Below are positions 27,461-36,298 of a DNA stretch of 64,000 nucleotides, piece by piece. The translations under genes and the position numbers were made by a program. A model generated the notes under the pieces. The model worked only from the letters and a program-made list of their open reading frames with translations. It did no database searches and was not told the origin of the DNA. Each line of letters starts with the position of its first letter. The first letter of the stretch is position 1. The DNA comes from Roseateles sp. GTDB taxonomy: Bacteria; Pseudomonadota; Gammaproteobacteria; Burkholderiales; Burkholderiaceae_C. The DNA lies in the NCBI GenBank assembly GCA_016790285.1, contig JAEUPJ010000022.1, forward strand, positions 1-64,000, read 5' to 3'.

Positions 27461-30250
27461 ATGAGGTTGCCCTGCCCCCCCGCGCAATGGCCGCGCTTTT
27501 CCGCGCGGCTGGACGAGATGCTGGCCCTGCCCGACGGCGAGCGCGCGGCCTGGCTGGCCGCCCTGCCACCGGCAGATGCCGACCTGCGCGACGGGCTGGC
27601 GGCGGTGCTGCAAGGGCTGCCCGCCGCCGGGGCCGGCTTCCTCGACGAGCTGCCGCCCCTGGACGATGCGCCGAGCCCGGGCACCGTCACGCCGGGTGCA
27701 GTGGTGGGCCCCTACCGTCTGCTGCGCGAACTCGGCCGCGGCGGCATGGGGGTGGTGTGGCTGGCGCAGCGTGCCGACGGCGCCTTCGCGCGCGAGGTGG
27801 CGCTGAAGCTGCCGCACGCCCACCTGCTGGCCGGCGCGGTGCGCGAGCGCTTCGACCGCGAACGCGACATCCTCGCGGCGCTGGACCACCCGCACATCGC
27901 CCGCTTCTTCGACGCGGGCCTGGCCGCCGACGGCCAGCCCTACCTCGCGCTGGAGGCCGTGGACGGCCGCCCCATCACCGACTGGTGCCGCGAGCAGGCG
28001 CTGCCCCTGGCCGGGCGGCTGGCGCTCTTCGCCCAGGTGGCCGACGCCGTCAGCCACGCCCACGGCCAGTTCATCGCCCACCGCGACCTCAAGCCGGCCA
28101 ACGTGCTCGTCACGGCCGACGGGCAGGTGAAGCTGCTGGACTTCGGCATCGCCAAGCTGCTGGCCGGCGAGGACGGCGACGGCTCGCCCACCGACAGCAC
28201 GGCCCTCACGCGTGCCCAGGGGCTGCTGGCCACGCCACGCTATGCCGCGCCCGAACAGCTGGCCGGCGGCCCGGTGAGCGTGGCCACCGACGTCTACGCG
28301 CTCGGCCTGATGCTCTTCGAGCTGCTGACCGACCAGCCCCCGCCCTCACCCGGCGGGCCCGTGCCGCCGCCCTCGCGCGCCACGGCGGATGCGAGCCGCC
28401 GCAAGGCCCTGCGCGGCGACCTGGACGCCATCGTCGACCGCGCGCTGCAGCCCCGCCCGCAGGACCGCTACGCGTCCGTCGCCGCCCTGGCCGACGACCT
28501 GCAGCGCCACGCCGAGCACCGCCCCATCCAGGCCCGGCATCTCGGCCCATGGCAGCTGGGCTGGCGCTACGTGCGCCGCCACCGCGGGCCGGTGGCCATG
28601 GGCACGGCGCTCGTGCTGGCGCTGCTCGTGGGCAGCGCGGGCGTGGCCTGGCAGGCGCACGAGGCGCGCGCGCAGGCGCGGCGGGCTGAAGGCGTGAAGG
28701 ACTTCCTGCTCGGCGTGTTCAGCGCCGCCGACCCGCGCCTGGCCGGCGGCAAGCCCGACGGCCAGACCACCGCCAAGGCGCTGCTGGACCGCGCCGCCGC
28801 CCGCATCGACGCGCAGTTCGCGGGCGACCCCGAGCTGCGCATCGAGCTGCTGCGCACCGCCGCCGACATCTACCGCGAGCTGGGCGAGGACGAGGCCTAC
28901 GAGCAGCTGCAGTCGCGCCAGCTGGCGCTCGTGCGCGAACGCTTCGGGCCGCTGCACCCGAACGTCATCGACGGCCAGATCGAGGCCGCCATGCGGGCCT
29001 ACCAGCGCGGCGACCTCGCCGCCTGCCGGGCGCGGCTCGACGAAGCCGACGCCGGTCTGCGCGCCACCGGGCAGGACGTGTCCGTGCCACGCGCGCACTG
29101 GTGGTCGACCCGCGGCATCTGCCTGCGCGACCAGAACGACCCGGCCGAGCGCCGTGCGGCGCTGGAGCGCAGCGTGGCCCTCTTCGCCCGCGTCGAGCCC
29201 GGCCAGCGCGGCCACGTCACGGCCCTGGCCGAGCTGGCCACCGACCAGAACGGTCAGATGCAGTTGCGCGAAGCGGTCGACACGAACGGTCGCGCGATCG
29301 CCATGGCCCAGGCGCTGCCCAGCCGCAACGAGGCCGAACTGCAGACGCTGCACGCCAACCGCGGCCTGGCCTTGATGCAGCTCGGCGAGCTGACCGCCGC
29401 CGCCGAATCGCTCGGCGAAGCGGCCGCGATTGCCGAACGCACGGTCGGCCCCACGGCCAATGCCGCGCTGCCGCCCCGCAGCCGCCACGCCCGCACGCTG
29501 CATCTGGCGGGCGAGCGCGAGCGCGCGGATGCCCTCTTCACCCGGCTGCTCGCCGACATCGATGCACGCGCCCAGTCGCCCACCGGACTCCCCGCGGACG
29601 CCACGACGGCGATCGAGGACATGGGCGAGCGCCTGGCCGCCGAGGGCCGCCCCGAGGCCAGCCTGCCGCTGCTGCTGCGGGCCAAGGCCATCTACGACAA
29701 GCAGTCGCAGTACGAGTACGACCGCCGCCGCATACGCCGCCACATCGGGGACGCCCTGGCCCGCCTGGGCCGCCGCGACGAGGCACTGGCCCTGTTGCAG
29801 TCGACGCTGCGCGAATTCGAAGCCGCCGACCCGCTCGACCGTCAGCCGACCGCCGCCTGCCGCGAGCGCCTGGGCCGGCTGCTGCTGGACATGAACCGCC
29901 CGGAAGAGGCGCGCGCGCAGCTGCAGCGTGTGGTGGACGACGCCGCGACCAAGACCTGGAGCCACGTCGTGCTCGCCCGCGCCGGCCTGGCTCGCGCGGC
30001 GCTGCTGCAGGGCGATCTCGCCACGGCGCAGCGCCTGAGCGCCGCCGCCGTGGACGACTGGGCGAGGGTGACAGGCTTTCGCGACGTGCGCATGCAGGCC
30101 TACCTGTGGCGCGTGCGCGCGGCCGTGCTGGCGGCTTCGGGCGACGCACCCGGCGCCCAGACCCTGCGCGAGCAGGCCCTGGCGGCCGCCCGGCGCACCG
30201 ACGCCCCCGAGAGCCCGACCGTGCGCGACCCGGCCTACGTCGGGCTCTGA
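27461..30250 (+). CDS. Serine/threonine protein kinase with TPR-like C-terminal region
   Basis: About 929 residues. A short N-terminal helical region is followed by a Hanks-type kinase domain: glycine loop LGRGGMGVVWLAQRA, VALKLPHA (Lys), HRDLKPANVLV (catalytic loop), LDFGIAKLL (DFG) and the APEQLAGG motif. A hydrophobic segment near residues 375-395 (AMGTALVLALLVGSAGVAW) spans the membrane, and about 500 residues of helical repeats follow, probably periplasmic TPRs. Paired with the upstream ECF sigma gene. The start is unsure: ATG 27461, GTG 27452 or TTG 27449 are in frame; I use the ATG. Confidence 0.88.
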   Translation: MRLPCPPAQWPRFSARLDEMLALPDGERAAWLAALPPADADLRDGLAAVLQGLPAAGAGFLDELPPLDDAPSPGTVTPGAVVGPYRLLRELGRGGMGVVWLAQRADGAFAREVALKLPHAHLLAGAVRERFDRERDILAALDHPHIARFFDAGLAADGQPYLALEAVDGRPITDWCREQALPLAGRLALFAQVADAVSHAHGQFIAHRDLKPANVLVTADGQVKLLDFGIAKLLAGEDGDGSPTDSTALTRAQGLLATPRYAAPEQLAGGPVSVATDVYALGLMLFELLTDQPPPSPGGPVPPPSRATADASRRKALRGDLDAIVDRALQPRPQDRYASVAALADDLQRHAEHRPIQARHLGPWQLGWRYVRRHRGPVAMGTALVLALLVGSAGVAWQAHEARAQARRAEGVKDFLLGVFSAADPRLAGGKPDGQTTAKALLDRAAARIDAQFAGDPELRIELLRTAADIYRELGEDEAYEQLQSRQLALVRERFGPLHPNVIDGQIEAAMRAYQRGDLAACRARLDEADAGLRATGQDVSVPRAHWWSTRGICLRDQNDPAERRAALERSVALFARVEPGQRGHVTALAELATDQNGQMQLREAVDTNGRAIAMAQALPSRNEAELQTLHANRGLALMQLGELTAAAESLGEAAAIAERTVGPTANAALPPRSRHARTLHLAGERERADALFTRLLADIDARAQSPTGLPADATTAIEDMGERLAAEGRPEASLPLLLRAKAIYDKQSQYEYDRRRIRRHIGDALARLGRRDEALALLQSTLREFEAADPLDRQPTAACRERLGRLLLDMNRPEEARAQLQRVVDDAATKTWSHVVLARAGLARAALLQGDLATAQRLSAAAVDDWARVTGFRDVRMQAYLWRVRAAVLAASGDAPGAQTLREQALAAARRTDAPESPTVRDPAYVGL

Positions 30251-30292
30251 CCGGGTATCGCCGGCATAGCGCGAATCGATTGGCCGGGCCAG

Positions 30293-30322
30293 ATGCGAAT
30301 CATTAGCATTTAGCTATTCGCA
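30293..30322. promoter_or_regulatory. Candidate Fur-binding site
   Basis: ATGCGAATCATTAGCATTTA contains a typical betaproteobacterial Fur-box-like core (its complement reads AATGCTAATGATTCGCAT). The surrounding TGCGAAT (30294-30300) and ATTCGCA (30316-30322) form a further inverted repeat. The site lies about 20-50 bp before the DUF2061 gene, where a repressor would block transcription. Similarity is by eye; no score was computed. Confidence 0.5.
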
Positions 30323-30342
30323 ATCACAGGTCGATAGACATC

Positions 30343-30567
30343 ATGGCCAAGACCCTCAGCTTCGGCGTCCTGCACCTCGGCACGTCCTTCAGCGTGACCT
30401 ATGCGCTGACCGGCAGCGTGGCCGTGGCCGGTGCCGTGACCTTCATCGAGCCGGTGGCCAACACCGTGCTGCACTACTTCTTCGACAAATACTGGGACGA
30501 CCCGCGCTTTGAAGCCTGGCGGGCCCGCTTCTCGCCGGCGCGGAGCGCCCAGGCCCAGGCGGGCTGA
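30343..30567 (+). CDS. DUF2061 membrane protein
   Basis: A 74-residue protein with two hydrophobic segments (LGTSFSVTYALTGSVAVAGA and PVANTVLHYFF). The opening KTLSFGVLHLG and the HYFFDKYWDDPRF ending match the DUF2061 family of small membrane proteins of unknown function. A Fur-like site sits upstream, so iron-linked control is possible. The gene is convergent with the Bug-family receptor gene, 7 bp away. Confidence 0.82.
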   Translation: MAKTLSFGVLHLGTSFSVTYALTGSVAVAGAVTFIEPVANTVLHYFFDKYWDDPRFEAWRARFSPARSAQAQAG

Positions 30568-30574
30568 ACGCGGC

Positions 30575-31543
30575 TCAGTCGGGCCTGACCTTGGCGCGCT
30601 GGATGACCGGCTTCCAGCGCTGCTGCTCCTGCGCGATGAAGGCGGCGAACTGGGCGGGCGTGTTGCCCACGGCTTCGGCGGAGTCGGCGCCCAGGCGTTC
30701 CTTGGAGCCGGTGGAGCGGATGGCCTTGCCCGCCTCGGCGGCGAGCTTGTCGACCGACGCCGCGGCCATGGTGGCCGGCGCAAGCAGCCCGTACCACTGC
30801 GTCATCTCGAAGCCAGGGAAGCCCTGCTCGGCGACCGTGGGCACGTCCGGCAGCTGCGGCAGGCGCTCCTTGGAGCCCGTGGCCAGGCAGCGCAGCTTGC
30901 CGGCCTTGATGAACTGCATCACCGCCGGCGCCCCGACCGATGCCGCCTGCAGGCGCCCGGCCAGCAGGTCGGTCAGCTGCGGGCCGGTGCCCCGGTAGGG
31001 CACGTGCAGGATGAAGAGGTTGGCGGCCATCTTCAGGTACTCCATGGCCAGGTGGCCCGCACTGCCATTGCCCGCCGAGCCGTAGTTCAGCTGGCCCGGG
31101 CGTTTGGCGGTGTAGGCAACGAACTCCTGCAGCGTCTTGGCCGGCACGTCGGGGTGCACCACGTACAGGCTCGGCACCTTGGCCAGCAGCGTGACCGGGC
31201 GGAAATCCTTCACCGGGTCGTAGGGCAGCTTGTCGAAGATGTAGGGGTTCACGGCCAGGGTGCCGATGTGGCCCAGCACGAGGGTGTGCTGGTCGTCGGC
31301 GCGGGCCACCTCGGCCATGGCCACGTTGCCCGCGCCGCCGGGCTTGTTCTCGACGTACATCGTCTGGCCGAGCGATTTGGTGAGCTCGGCTGCCACGGTG
31401 CGCGCGACGATCTCGCTGCTGCCGCCCGGGGCGAACGGCACGAGCAGCCGGATGGTGCGCGTGGGCCAGGCCGTGTCGGCCAGGCTCGGCAGGGCCAGGC
31501 CGGCAGAAGACAGGATCAGGGTGCGTCGAAGCAGATCGGTCAT
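30575..31543 (-). CDS. Bug-family tripartite tricarboxylate transporter receptor
   Basis: A 322-residue periplasmic solute-binding protein. The N terminus resembles a Tat/Sec-type signal (LRRTLILSSAGLALPSLA). The family features WPTRTIRLLVPFAPGGSSEI, ENKPGGAGNVAMAEVARA, LNYGSAGNGSAGHLAMEYL and VPYRGTGPQLTDLLAG are all present. It captures a carboxylate for a TctAB-type transporter; no membrane partner is adjacent, as is common in Burkholderiales, where these receptors are abundant orphans. Ligand unknown. Confidence 0.9.
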   Translation of the reverse strand: MTDLLRRTLILSSAGLALPSLADTAWPTRTIRLLVPFAPGGSSEIVARTVAAELTKSLGQTMYVENKPGGAGNVAMAEVARADDQHTLVLGHIGTLAVNPYIFDKLPYDPVKDFRPVTLLAKVPSLYVVHPDVPAKTLQEFVAYTAKRPGQLNYGSAGNGSAGHLAMEYLKMAANLFILHVPYRGTGPQLTDLLAGRLQAASVGAPAVMQFIKAGKLRCLATGSKERLPQLPDVPTVAEQGFPGFEMTQWYGLLAPATMAAASVDKLAAEAGKAIRSTGSKERLGADSAEAVGNTPAQFAAFIAQEQQRWKPVIQRAKVRPD

Positions 31544-31577
31544 GGCGGGCGGCGGCGGGAGCGGGGGTGCCCCGACT

Positions 31578-31835
31578 CTAGTCCGGCGCCGTCTCGCGCT
31601 CCATCCAGCCTAACCAGCGCATCGCCTGCTCGCGGCTCTCGCCGCACATCAGCTCGCTGGGTTGCAACGAGCCGCACACGGCGGGGCGCTCCGGGCGGCC
31701 GAAGATCTTGCAGCGGTCCTCGTCATCGAGCTGCACGCATCGCACGCCCGCCGGCTTGCCGCCCGGGTGGCCGGGGATGGGCGAGCTGATGGAGGGGGCG
31801 ATGCAGCAGGCGGCGCAGCGGGGGCGGCAGTCCAT
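31578..31835 (-). CDS. YkgJ-family cysteine-cluster protein
   Basis: An 85-residue protein starting [19 protein letters not shown]. Cys residues at C3, C7, C10, C11, then CVQL, CKIF, CGSL and CGES match the zinc/iron-sulfur-binding CxxxCxxCC pattern of the YkgJ family. The start at 31835 was chosen over a longer frame to 31862. Located 34 bp after the receptor gene start on the same strand. Function unknown; metal binding is likely. Confidence 0.78.
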   Translation of the reverse strand: MDCRPRCAACCIAPSISSPIPGHPGGKPAGVRCVQLDDEDRCKIFGRPERPAVCGSLQPSELMCGESREQAMRWLGWMERETAPD

Positions 31836-31872
31836 GACCGGATTGTCGGCCGCCCGGCGCACCGCGGGCCGC

Positions 31873-32067
31873 TCAGGTCTTCATCGGGCAGGTGTTGAAG
31901 CCCAGCACCGAGTACAGCGGGCAGGTACTCAGCAGGCCCGTGGCCAGCGGCACGACGCCGATCCAGCCCCAGACGCCGATGGTGCCGGTGAGGGTGAGCG
32001 CCAGCAGCACGAGGCCGGCGAGGATGCGGGCGATGCGGTCCAGGCCGCCGACATTGGTCTTGAACAT
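31873..32067 (-). CDS. DUF2892 small membrane protein
   Basis: A 64-residue protein starting [18 protein letters not shown] with two membrane helices ([16 protein letters not shown] and [18 protein letters not shown]) and the ending NTCPMKT. This is the DUF2892/YgaP-like family, often next to rhodanese or redox genes. A good ribosome-binding site (AAGGAGAGA) precedes it. It lies 68 bp downstream of the Crp/Fnr regulator gene on the same strand, with two dyads between, so it is a likely target of that regulator. Confidence 0.8.
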   Translation of the reverse strand: MFKTNVGGLDRIARILAGLVLLALTLTGTIGVWGWIGVVPLATGLLSTCPLYSVLGFNTCPMKT

Positions 32068-32102
32068 CAGTCTCTCCTTGAACAGGTGGGTGACGTCATC
32101 TT

Positions 32103-32118
32103 CGACACGGTCGTGTCG
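32103..32118. promoter_or_regulatory. Palindrome CGACACG-N2-CGTGTCG
   Basis: A perfect 7-bp inverted repeat with two central bases, 36-51 bp upstream of the DUF2892 start and just past the regulator stop. It sits 7 bp from the next dyad (32125-32140). Possible operator; the matching protein is unknown. Confidence 0.4.
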
Positions 32119-32124
32119 ACTGTC

Positions 32125-32140
32125 GGTGACCGTGGTCACA
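32125..32140. promoter_or_regulatory. Crp-like site TGTGA-N6-TCACC
   Basis: On the minus strand this reads TGTGACCACGGTCACC, one base off the classic TGTGA-N6-TCACA Crp site. It overlaps the stop codon of the Crp/Fnr-family gene and lies 58-73 bp upstream of the DUF2892 start, a suitable place for an activator of that gene. Confidence 0.5.
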
Positions 32141-32774
32141 CAGGGTTTGCGCCAGCGCAAACCTGCTGCAGGGCCGCGGCGTCGGCCACGTCGATGCGCT
32201 CGCGGCCGAGCACCACCCAGCCGTCGCGCTCGAAGCGGCGCAGCAGCCGGCTGACGATCTCGCGCACGGTGCCGAGTTCATCGGCCAGCTGCTGGTGCGT
32301 GGCCGACAGCCGCGGCCCCCGCGCGCACAGCAGCGCGGCCAGGCGCTGGTCCAGGCGCTGGAAGGCCACGGCTTCCACGAGGGCCATCAGGTCGGCCAGC
32401 CGCTCGGCCATCAGGCCCATCACGTACCGGCGCAGCACCGGGTCCTGCTCGCACACGGCCTCGAAGTCGGCCGGGCTGATGAGGCGCAGCGCCGTCTCGG
32501 TGCGGGCCTCGCCACTGGCCGTGGCTGCGCGGTGGCCGAACAGGCAGGTGGCCGACACCACGCAGACCTCGCCCGGCTCCACCCGGTACAGCTCCAGCTG
32601 CCGGCCGTCGGGCGCGGTCAGCGACACGCGCACGCAGCCTTCGTCCACGAGCGGGAAGCCCGGGCAGGGGTGGCCGGCATCGAACAGCCGCGTGCCGGCC
32701 GGCACCCGCATCGGCCGCGCGCGGGCGGCGAGCTCGGCCAGCGGCGCCAGGACGGGGTCGGGTGGGAAAGGCAT
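32136..32774 (-). CDS. Crp/Fnr-family transcription regulator
   Basis: A 212-residue protein. The N-terminal cyclic-nucleotide-binding-like barrel (residues about 20-135) includes CVRVSLTAPDGRQLELYRVE and CVVSATCLFGHRA; the C-terminal helix-turn-helix is QQLADELGTVREIVSRLLRRFE. Four to five Cys (GHPCPGFP, EGCVRV, EVCVVSATC) are present, but not the N-terminal FNR iron-sulfur pattern, so oxygen or redox sensing is possible but not shown. The start is set by ATG 32774. The downstream partner is the DUF2892 gene. Confidence 0.85.
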   Translation of the reverse strand: MPFPPDPVLAPLAELAARARPMRVPAGTRLFDAGHPCPGFPLVDEGCVRVSLTAPDGRQLELYRVEPGEVCVVSATCLFGHRAATASGEARTETALRLISPADFEAVCEQDPVLRRYVMGLMAERLADLMALVEAVAFQRLDQRLAALLCARGPRLSATHQQLADELGTVREIVSRLLRRFERDGWVVLGRERIDVADAAALQQVCAGANPV

Positions 32775-32847
32775 GGCGCGATTGCAGCACGGCGGGAGCC
32801 GGTCGGGCGACATCCCGTCATTCGGGGATGGAAACAGGCGCTTCCTT

Positions 32848-32861
32848 CCCCTGTTTAGGGA
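32848..32861. promoter_or_regulatory. CCCCT-N4-AGGGA dyad ahead of a chemoreceptor relic
   Basis: CCCCTGTTTAGGGA contains a perfect CCCT-N4-AGGG palindrome resembling the site at 4815-4830 (CCCCCT-N4-AGGGGG). It lies just where the receptor homology begins, so it may be a chance similarity. Confidence 0.25.
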
Positions 32862-33442
32862 CAGGACCTCGCCCACCGCACTGAGCACACCGCCAGCCAG
32901 CTGCAGCAGACGGCCAGCTCGATTTAGGAGATGCAGGCCACGGTCGCCAACACCGCCAGCGCCACGCGCGACGCGGCCGACCTGGCCGCGAACAACGCCG
33001 CCCTGGCGGCCGAAGGCGGCCGCACCCTCGGCGAGGTGGTGCGCACGATGGACAGCATCCGCGCCTCGGCGCTGACCATCCAGGACATCGTCGGCCTGAT
33101 CGACTCCATTGCCTTCCAGACCAACATCCTCGCGCTGAACGCGGCCGTGGAGGCGGCCCGCGCCGGCAGCGAAGGCCGTGGTTTCGCCGTGGTCGCCGGC
33201 GAGGTGCGCACGCTGGCGCAACGCAGCGCCGCCGCCGCCGCCAAGGACATCCGCCAGCTGATGGCCAGAGCGTGGAGCAGGCCGAGGGCATCTCGCTGGT
33301 CAACGGCGCCGTGGCGCACCTGGACCAGATGACGCAGCAGAACGCCGCGCTTGTCGAGCAGACGCAGGCGGCCGCCTGCCAGATGAACGCGGTCGCCACG
33401 GCCATGGTGGCCGAGGCGGGCCGCTTCCAGCTGCCGGCCTGA
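32859..33442 (+). pseudogene. Decayed methyl-accepting chemotaxis protein (signalling domain relic)
   Basis: The reading frame contains the hallmark MCP hairpin: [20 protein letters not shown] and then [20 protein letters not shown], followed by [14 protein letters not shown]. Several lesions are visible. A TAG at 32925 interrupts the otherwise continuous homology (QQTASSI*EMQATV); an earlier TAG ends the frame at 32856; sensor and membrane parts are missing. After KDIRQLMA near 33265 the homology jumps frame and skips about 40 residues of the usual sequence, continuing as [20 protein letters not shown] and TQQNAALVEQTQAAACQM to the stop at 33440. The fragment starting at ATG 32931 could still make 133 residues, but a working receptor is not possible. 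Confidence 0.85.
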
Positions 33443-33534
33443 GCGCTGCGGCCGGGGGGCCCGGTGTCCCGGTAGCCTTCAGCCGCTCCTAAGCCGGCGC
33501 GCGCAGCATGCGGGCAACGCTTCAGGAGCACCGC

Positions 33535-34254
33535 ATGACCGCGCCTTCTTCCCCCCTCACCGTCCAACCCCTGTGGGACGCCCCCGTGCGCCTGCTGCAC
33601 GCGCTGATGGCGCTGAGCCTGGCCGGCGCCTGGCTCACGGCCGAGGCCGATGGCTGGCGCGCGGTGCACATCAGCTTCGGCTTCACGCTGGCCGGCGCCA
33701 TGGTGGCCCGGCTGCTGTGGGGCTTCGTCGGCACGCCGGCGGCGCGCTTCAGCCAGTTCGTGCGCGGGCCGGGCGCCGTCGTGGCGCACCTGCGCGACCT
33801 GCTCGCCCGGCGCGCCGGCCCGCATGGCGGCCACAACCCGGCCGGCGGCTGGGCGGTGCTGGCGCTGCTGGCGGGCGGGCTGCTGGCCGCCGGCAGCGGC
33901 TGGCTGACCTGGCAGGGCGGCGAGGCCTGGGAAGACGTGCATGAGGCGCTGGCCAACGGGCTGCTGGTGCTGGCCGGCGTGCACGTGGCCGCGGTGATCG
34001 TGACGAGCCGGCTCGCGCGTGACCGCCTCGTGCCGGCGATGGTGACGGGCCGCAAGGCGGTGCCGGCCGGCACGCCGGCACCGCGCTCCATGCACCGCGC
34101 CCTGGCCGTGGGCCTGCTCGTGGCGACGCTGGGCTTCTGGGCCTGGAGCCTCGGGCCGACGGCACCGTGGCAAGGCGCGGCGGCCTCCGGTGGCGATGGC
34201 GCCCACGAGGGCCGCTCGGGGCATCATCGGGGCCATGACCGCGATGACGACTAA
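33535..34254 (+). CDS. Cytochrome b561-type membrane protein
   Basis: A 239-residue protein with four to five membrane helices. It opens VQPLWDAPVRLLHALMALSL with the heme-ligand His, then HISFGFTLAGAMVARLLWG and ANGLLVLAGVHVAAV, the b-type cytochrome pattern of the hydrogenase/b561 family (PF01292). The tail is rich in His, Asp and Gly (GHHRGHDRDDD). It probably passes electrons to a periplasmic partner not found here. The start at 33535 follows a good AGGAG. A two-component system starts 28 bp downstream, so the three genes likely form a unit. Confidence 0.82.
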   Translation: MTAPSSPLTVQPLWDAPVRLLHALMALSLAGAWLTAEADGWRAVHISFGFTLAGAMVARLLWGFVGTPAARFSQFVRGPGAVVAHLRDLLARRAGPHGGHNPAGGWAVLALLAGGLLAAGSGWLTWQGGEAWEDVHEALANGLLVLAGVHVAAVIVTSRLARDRLVPAMVTGRKAVPAGTPAPRSMHRALAVGLLVATLGFWAWSLGPTAPWQGAAASGGDGAHEGRSGHHRGHDRDDD

Positions 34255-34282
34255 CCCTGGCGATTGACCCCGGCGACTGACC

Positions 34283-34942
34283 ATGCGCGTGCTGCTCGCC
34301 GAGGATGACCCGCTGCTGGGCGACGGCCTGCGCGCCGGCCTGCGCCAGCAGGGCTTCCAGGTCGACTGGGTGCGTGACGGCGAGGCCGCAGAGCGCGAGT
34401 TGCGCGCGTCGCCCTACGCCGCCGCGGTGCTGGACCTGGGCTTGCCGCGGCTCGACGGCTTCGAGGTGCTGGCGCGCGCACGCGCGGCCGGCTGCACGGT
34501 GCCCGTGCTGGTGCTGACGGCGCGCGACGCCGTGCCCGACCGCATCCGCGGCCTGGATGGTGGCGCCGACGACTATGTCGTCAAGCCGGTGGACCTGTTC
34601 GAGCTTGGCGCCCGGCTGCGCGCCCTCGTGCGCCGGGCCTACGGCCAGCCGCTGGAGCTGCTGCGCTGGCGCGATGTGGCGCTCGACCCGGCGGCCCGCG
34701 AGGCCACGCAGGCGGGCGAGCCGGTGGCGCTGTCGGCCCGCGAGTTCGACCTGCTGGCCGTGCTGATGCGCCAGACCGGCCGCGTGCTCAGCCGCGAGCA
34801 GCTCGAAGGCCAGCTCTACGCCTGGGGCCAGGAGGTGGACAGCAATGCCATCGAGGTGCACGTGCACCACCTGCGGCGCAAGCTGGGCGCCGGGATGATC
34901 GAGACGGTGCGCGGCGTGGGCTACCGGGTGCCGCGCGAATGA
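34283..34942 (+). CDS. OmpR-family response regulator
   Basis: A 219-residue regulator. The receiver domain has the acidic pair EDD near residue 8, the phosphoacceptor Asp in VLDLGLPRLDGFE (about 51), and the Lys in ADDYVVKPVDLFELGARL. The winged-helix DNA-binding domain has LSAREFDLLAVLMRQTGRVL and VHHLRRKLG. It resembles QseB/TctD. Its stop overlaps the kinase start as ATGA. Confidence 0.92.
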   Translation: MRVLLAEDDPLLGDGLRAGLRQQGFQVDWVRDGEAAERELRASPYAAAVLDLGLPRLDGFEVLARARAAGCTVPVLVLTARDAVPDRIRGLDGGADDYVVKPVDLFELGARLRALVRRAYGQPLELLRWRDVALDPAAREATQAGEPVALSAREFDLLAVLMRQTGRVLSREQLEGQLYAWGQEVDSNAIEVHVHHLRRKLGAGMIETVRGVGYRVPRE

Positions 34943-36285
34943 AGCGGCCGGCGTCGCTGCAGGCGCGGTTGCTGGCGGGCATGGCGGCCGTGACCCTGGT
35001 CGTCGGCGTGCTGACGACGGTGCTGGCCGTGCGCCAGGCGCGCCACGAGCTCGACGAGCTGCTGGACGCCCACCTCACCCAGGCCGCCGCGCTGCTGGTG
35101 GTGCAGCACAGCGCGCGGCTGCCGCACGACGACGACGCCGTGCTCGACGCGCCCAGCCTGCACCGGTATGCGCCGCGGGCGGTGTTCCAGGTCTTCCACG
35201 AGGGGCGGCTCGCGCTGCGGTCCTCGCAGGCGCCGCCGACCCCGCTGGTGCCGCTGGTGCCGGGTGGGGAGCCGGGCTTCCACACGGTGCAGCGCGGCAA
35301 CGCGCAGTGGCGGGTCTTCGTCACCGACGGCGCGGCGGCCGATGTGACGGTGTTGGTGGGCGAGCGGGTGTCGGCGCGGCTGGAGATCCTGGCGGCCATG
35401 CTGGGCCCCCTGCTCGGCCTGGGCGCGGCCGCCTCGGCGCTGATGCTCGGCCTCGCGGTGGCGGTGCTGCGATGGGGCCTGTCGCCCTTGCGGCGCCTGC
35501 GCGAGACGCTGGCCGGCCGCCAGCCGGGCCAGCTCGCCGCCCTGCCGGCCGGCGAGATGCCGGCCGAGCTGGCGCCGCTGGTCGACACCCTCAACCTGCT
35601 GTTCCAGCGCCTGGACGCGCTGCTGCAAGGTGAGCGCCGGCTCACTGCCGACGCCGCACACGAACTGCGCACGCCGATCGCCGCCATCCGCGCCCAGGCC
35701 CAGGTGGCCCTCGGCGCCCAGGCCGATGACGAACGGCGCCGGGCCCTGCAGGCGACGCTCGCCGGCTGCGACCGCGCGGCGCGCGTCGTCGAGCAGCTGT
35801 TGATGCTCGCGCGGCTGGAGGCCGGCGACGCGCCCCCGCGCCGGCCCCTGGCGCTGGCCGACCTCGCCCGCCAGGCCGTGGCCGAAGCCGCCGAGCACCC
35901 GCTGCTCGCGGGGCATGTGCTGGCGCTGGAAGTGGCCTCCCCGGCCATTGCAGCGGGCGACGCGCTGCTGACGCAGCTGCTGCTGCGCAACCTGCTGGAC
36001 AACGCGGTGCGCTACAGCCCCGCGGGCAGCCCGGTGACGGTCACCGTCGACGCCGCCGGGCCCCAAGGCTGGCAGCTGACGGTGGAAGACGGCGGCCCGG
36101 GGCTGGATGCCGCGGGGCTGGCGCGGCTCGGCCAGCGCTTCCAGCGCGGCGAGGGCGTCACGCCGTCCGGCAGCGGCCTGGGCTGGTCCATCGTGCACCG
36201 CATCGCTGCCCTGCAGGGCTGGCGGGTGCAGGCGGACCGCTCACCCGCGCTCGGCGGGCTGCGCGTGCGGCTCACCGCCGAGTAA
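34939..36285 (+). CDS. Sensor histidine kinase (QseC/TctE-like)
   Basis: A 448-residue two-helix membrane kinase. Helix 1 lies near residues 12-30 and helix 2 near 155-175, with a periplasmic sensor region of about 120 residues between. The H-box is [20 protein letters not shown], the N-box [14 protein letters not shown], the G-boxes VEDGGPGLD and [13 protein letters not shown]. The signal is unknown; the neighbouring cytochrome suggests a redox or metal cue (inference). Confidence 0.92.
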   Translation: MKRPASLQARLLAGMAAVTLVVGVLTTVLAVRQARHELDELLDAHLTQAAALLVVQHSARLPHDDDAVLDAPSLHRYAPRAVFQVFHEGRLALRSSQAPPTPLVPLVPGGEPGFHTVQRGNAQWRVFVTDGAAADVTVLVGERVSARLEILAAMLGPLLGLGAAASALMLGLAVAVLRWGLSPLRRLRETLAGRQPGQLAALPAGEMPAELAPLVDTLNLLFQRLDALLQGERRLTADAAHELRTPIAAIRAQAQVALGAQADDERRRALQATLAGCDRAARVVEQLLMLARLEAGDAPPRRPLALADLARQAVAEAAEHPLLAGHVLALEVASPAIAAGDALLTQLLLRNLLDNAVRYSPAGSPVTVTVDAAGPQGWQLTVEDGGPGLDAAGLARLGQRFQRGEGVTPSGSGLGWSIVHRIAALQGWRVQADRSPALGGLRVRLTAE

Positions 36286-36298
36286 TCCTTTGGGTGAC

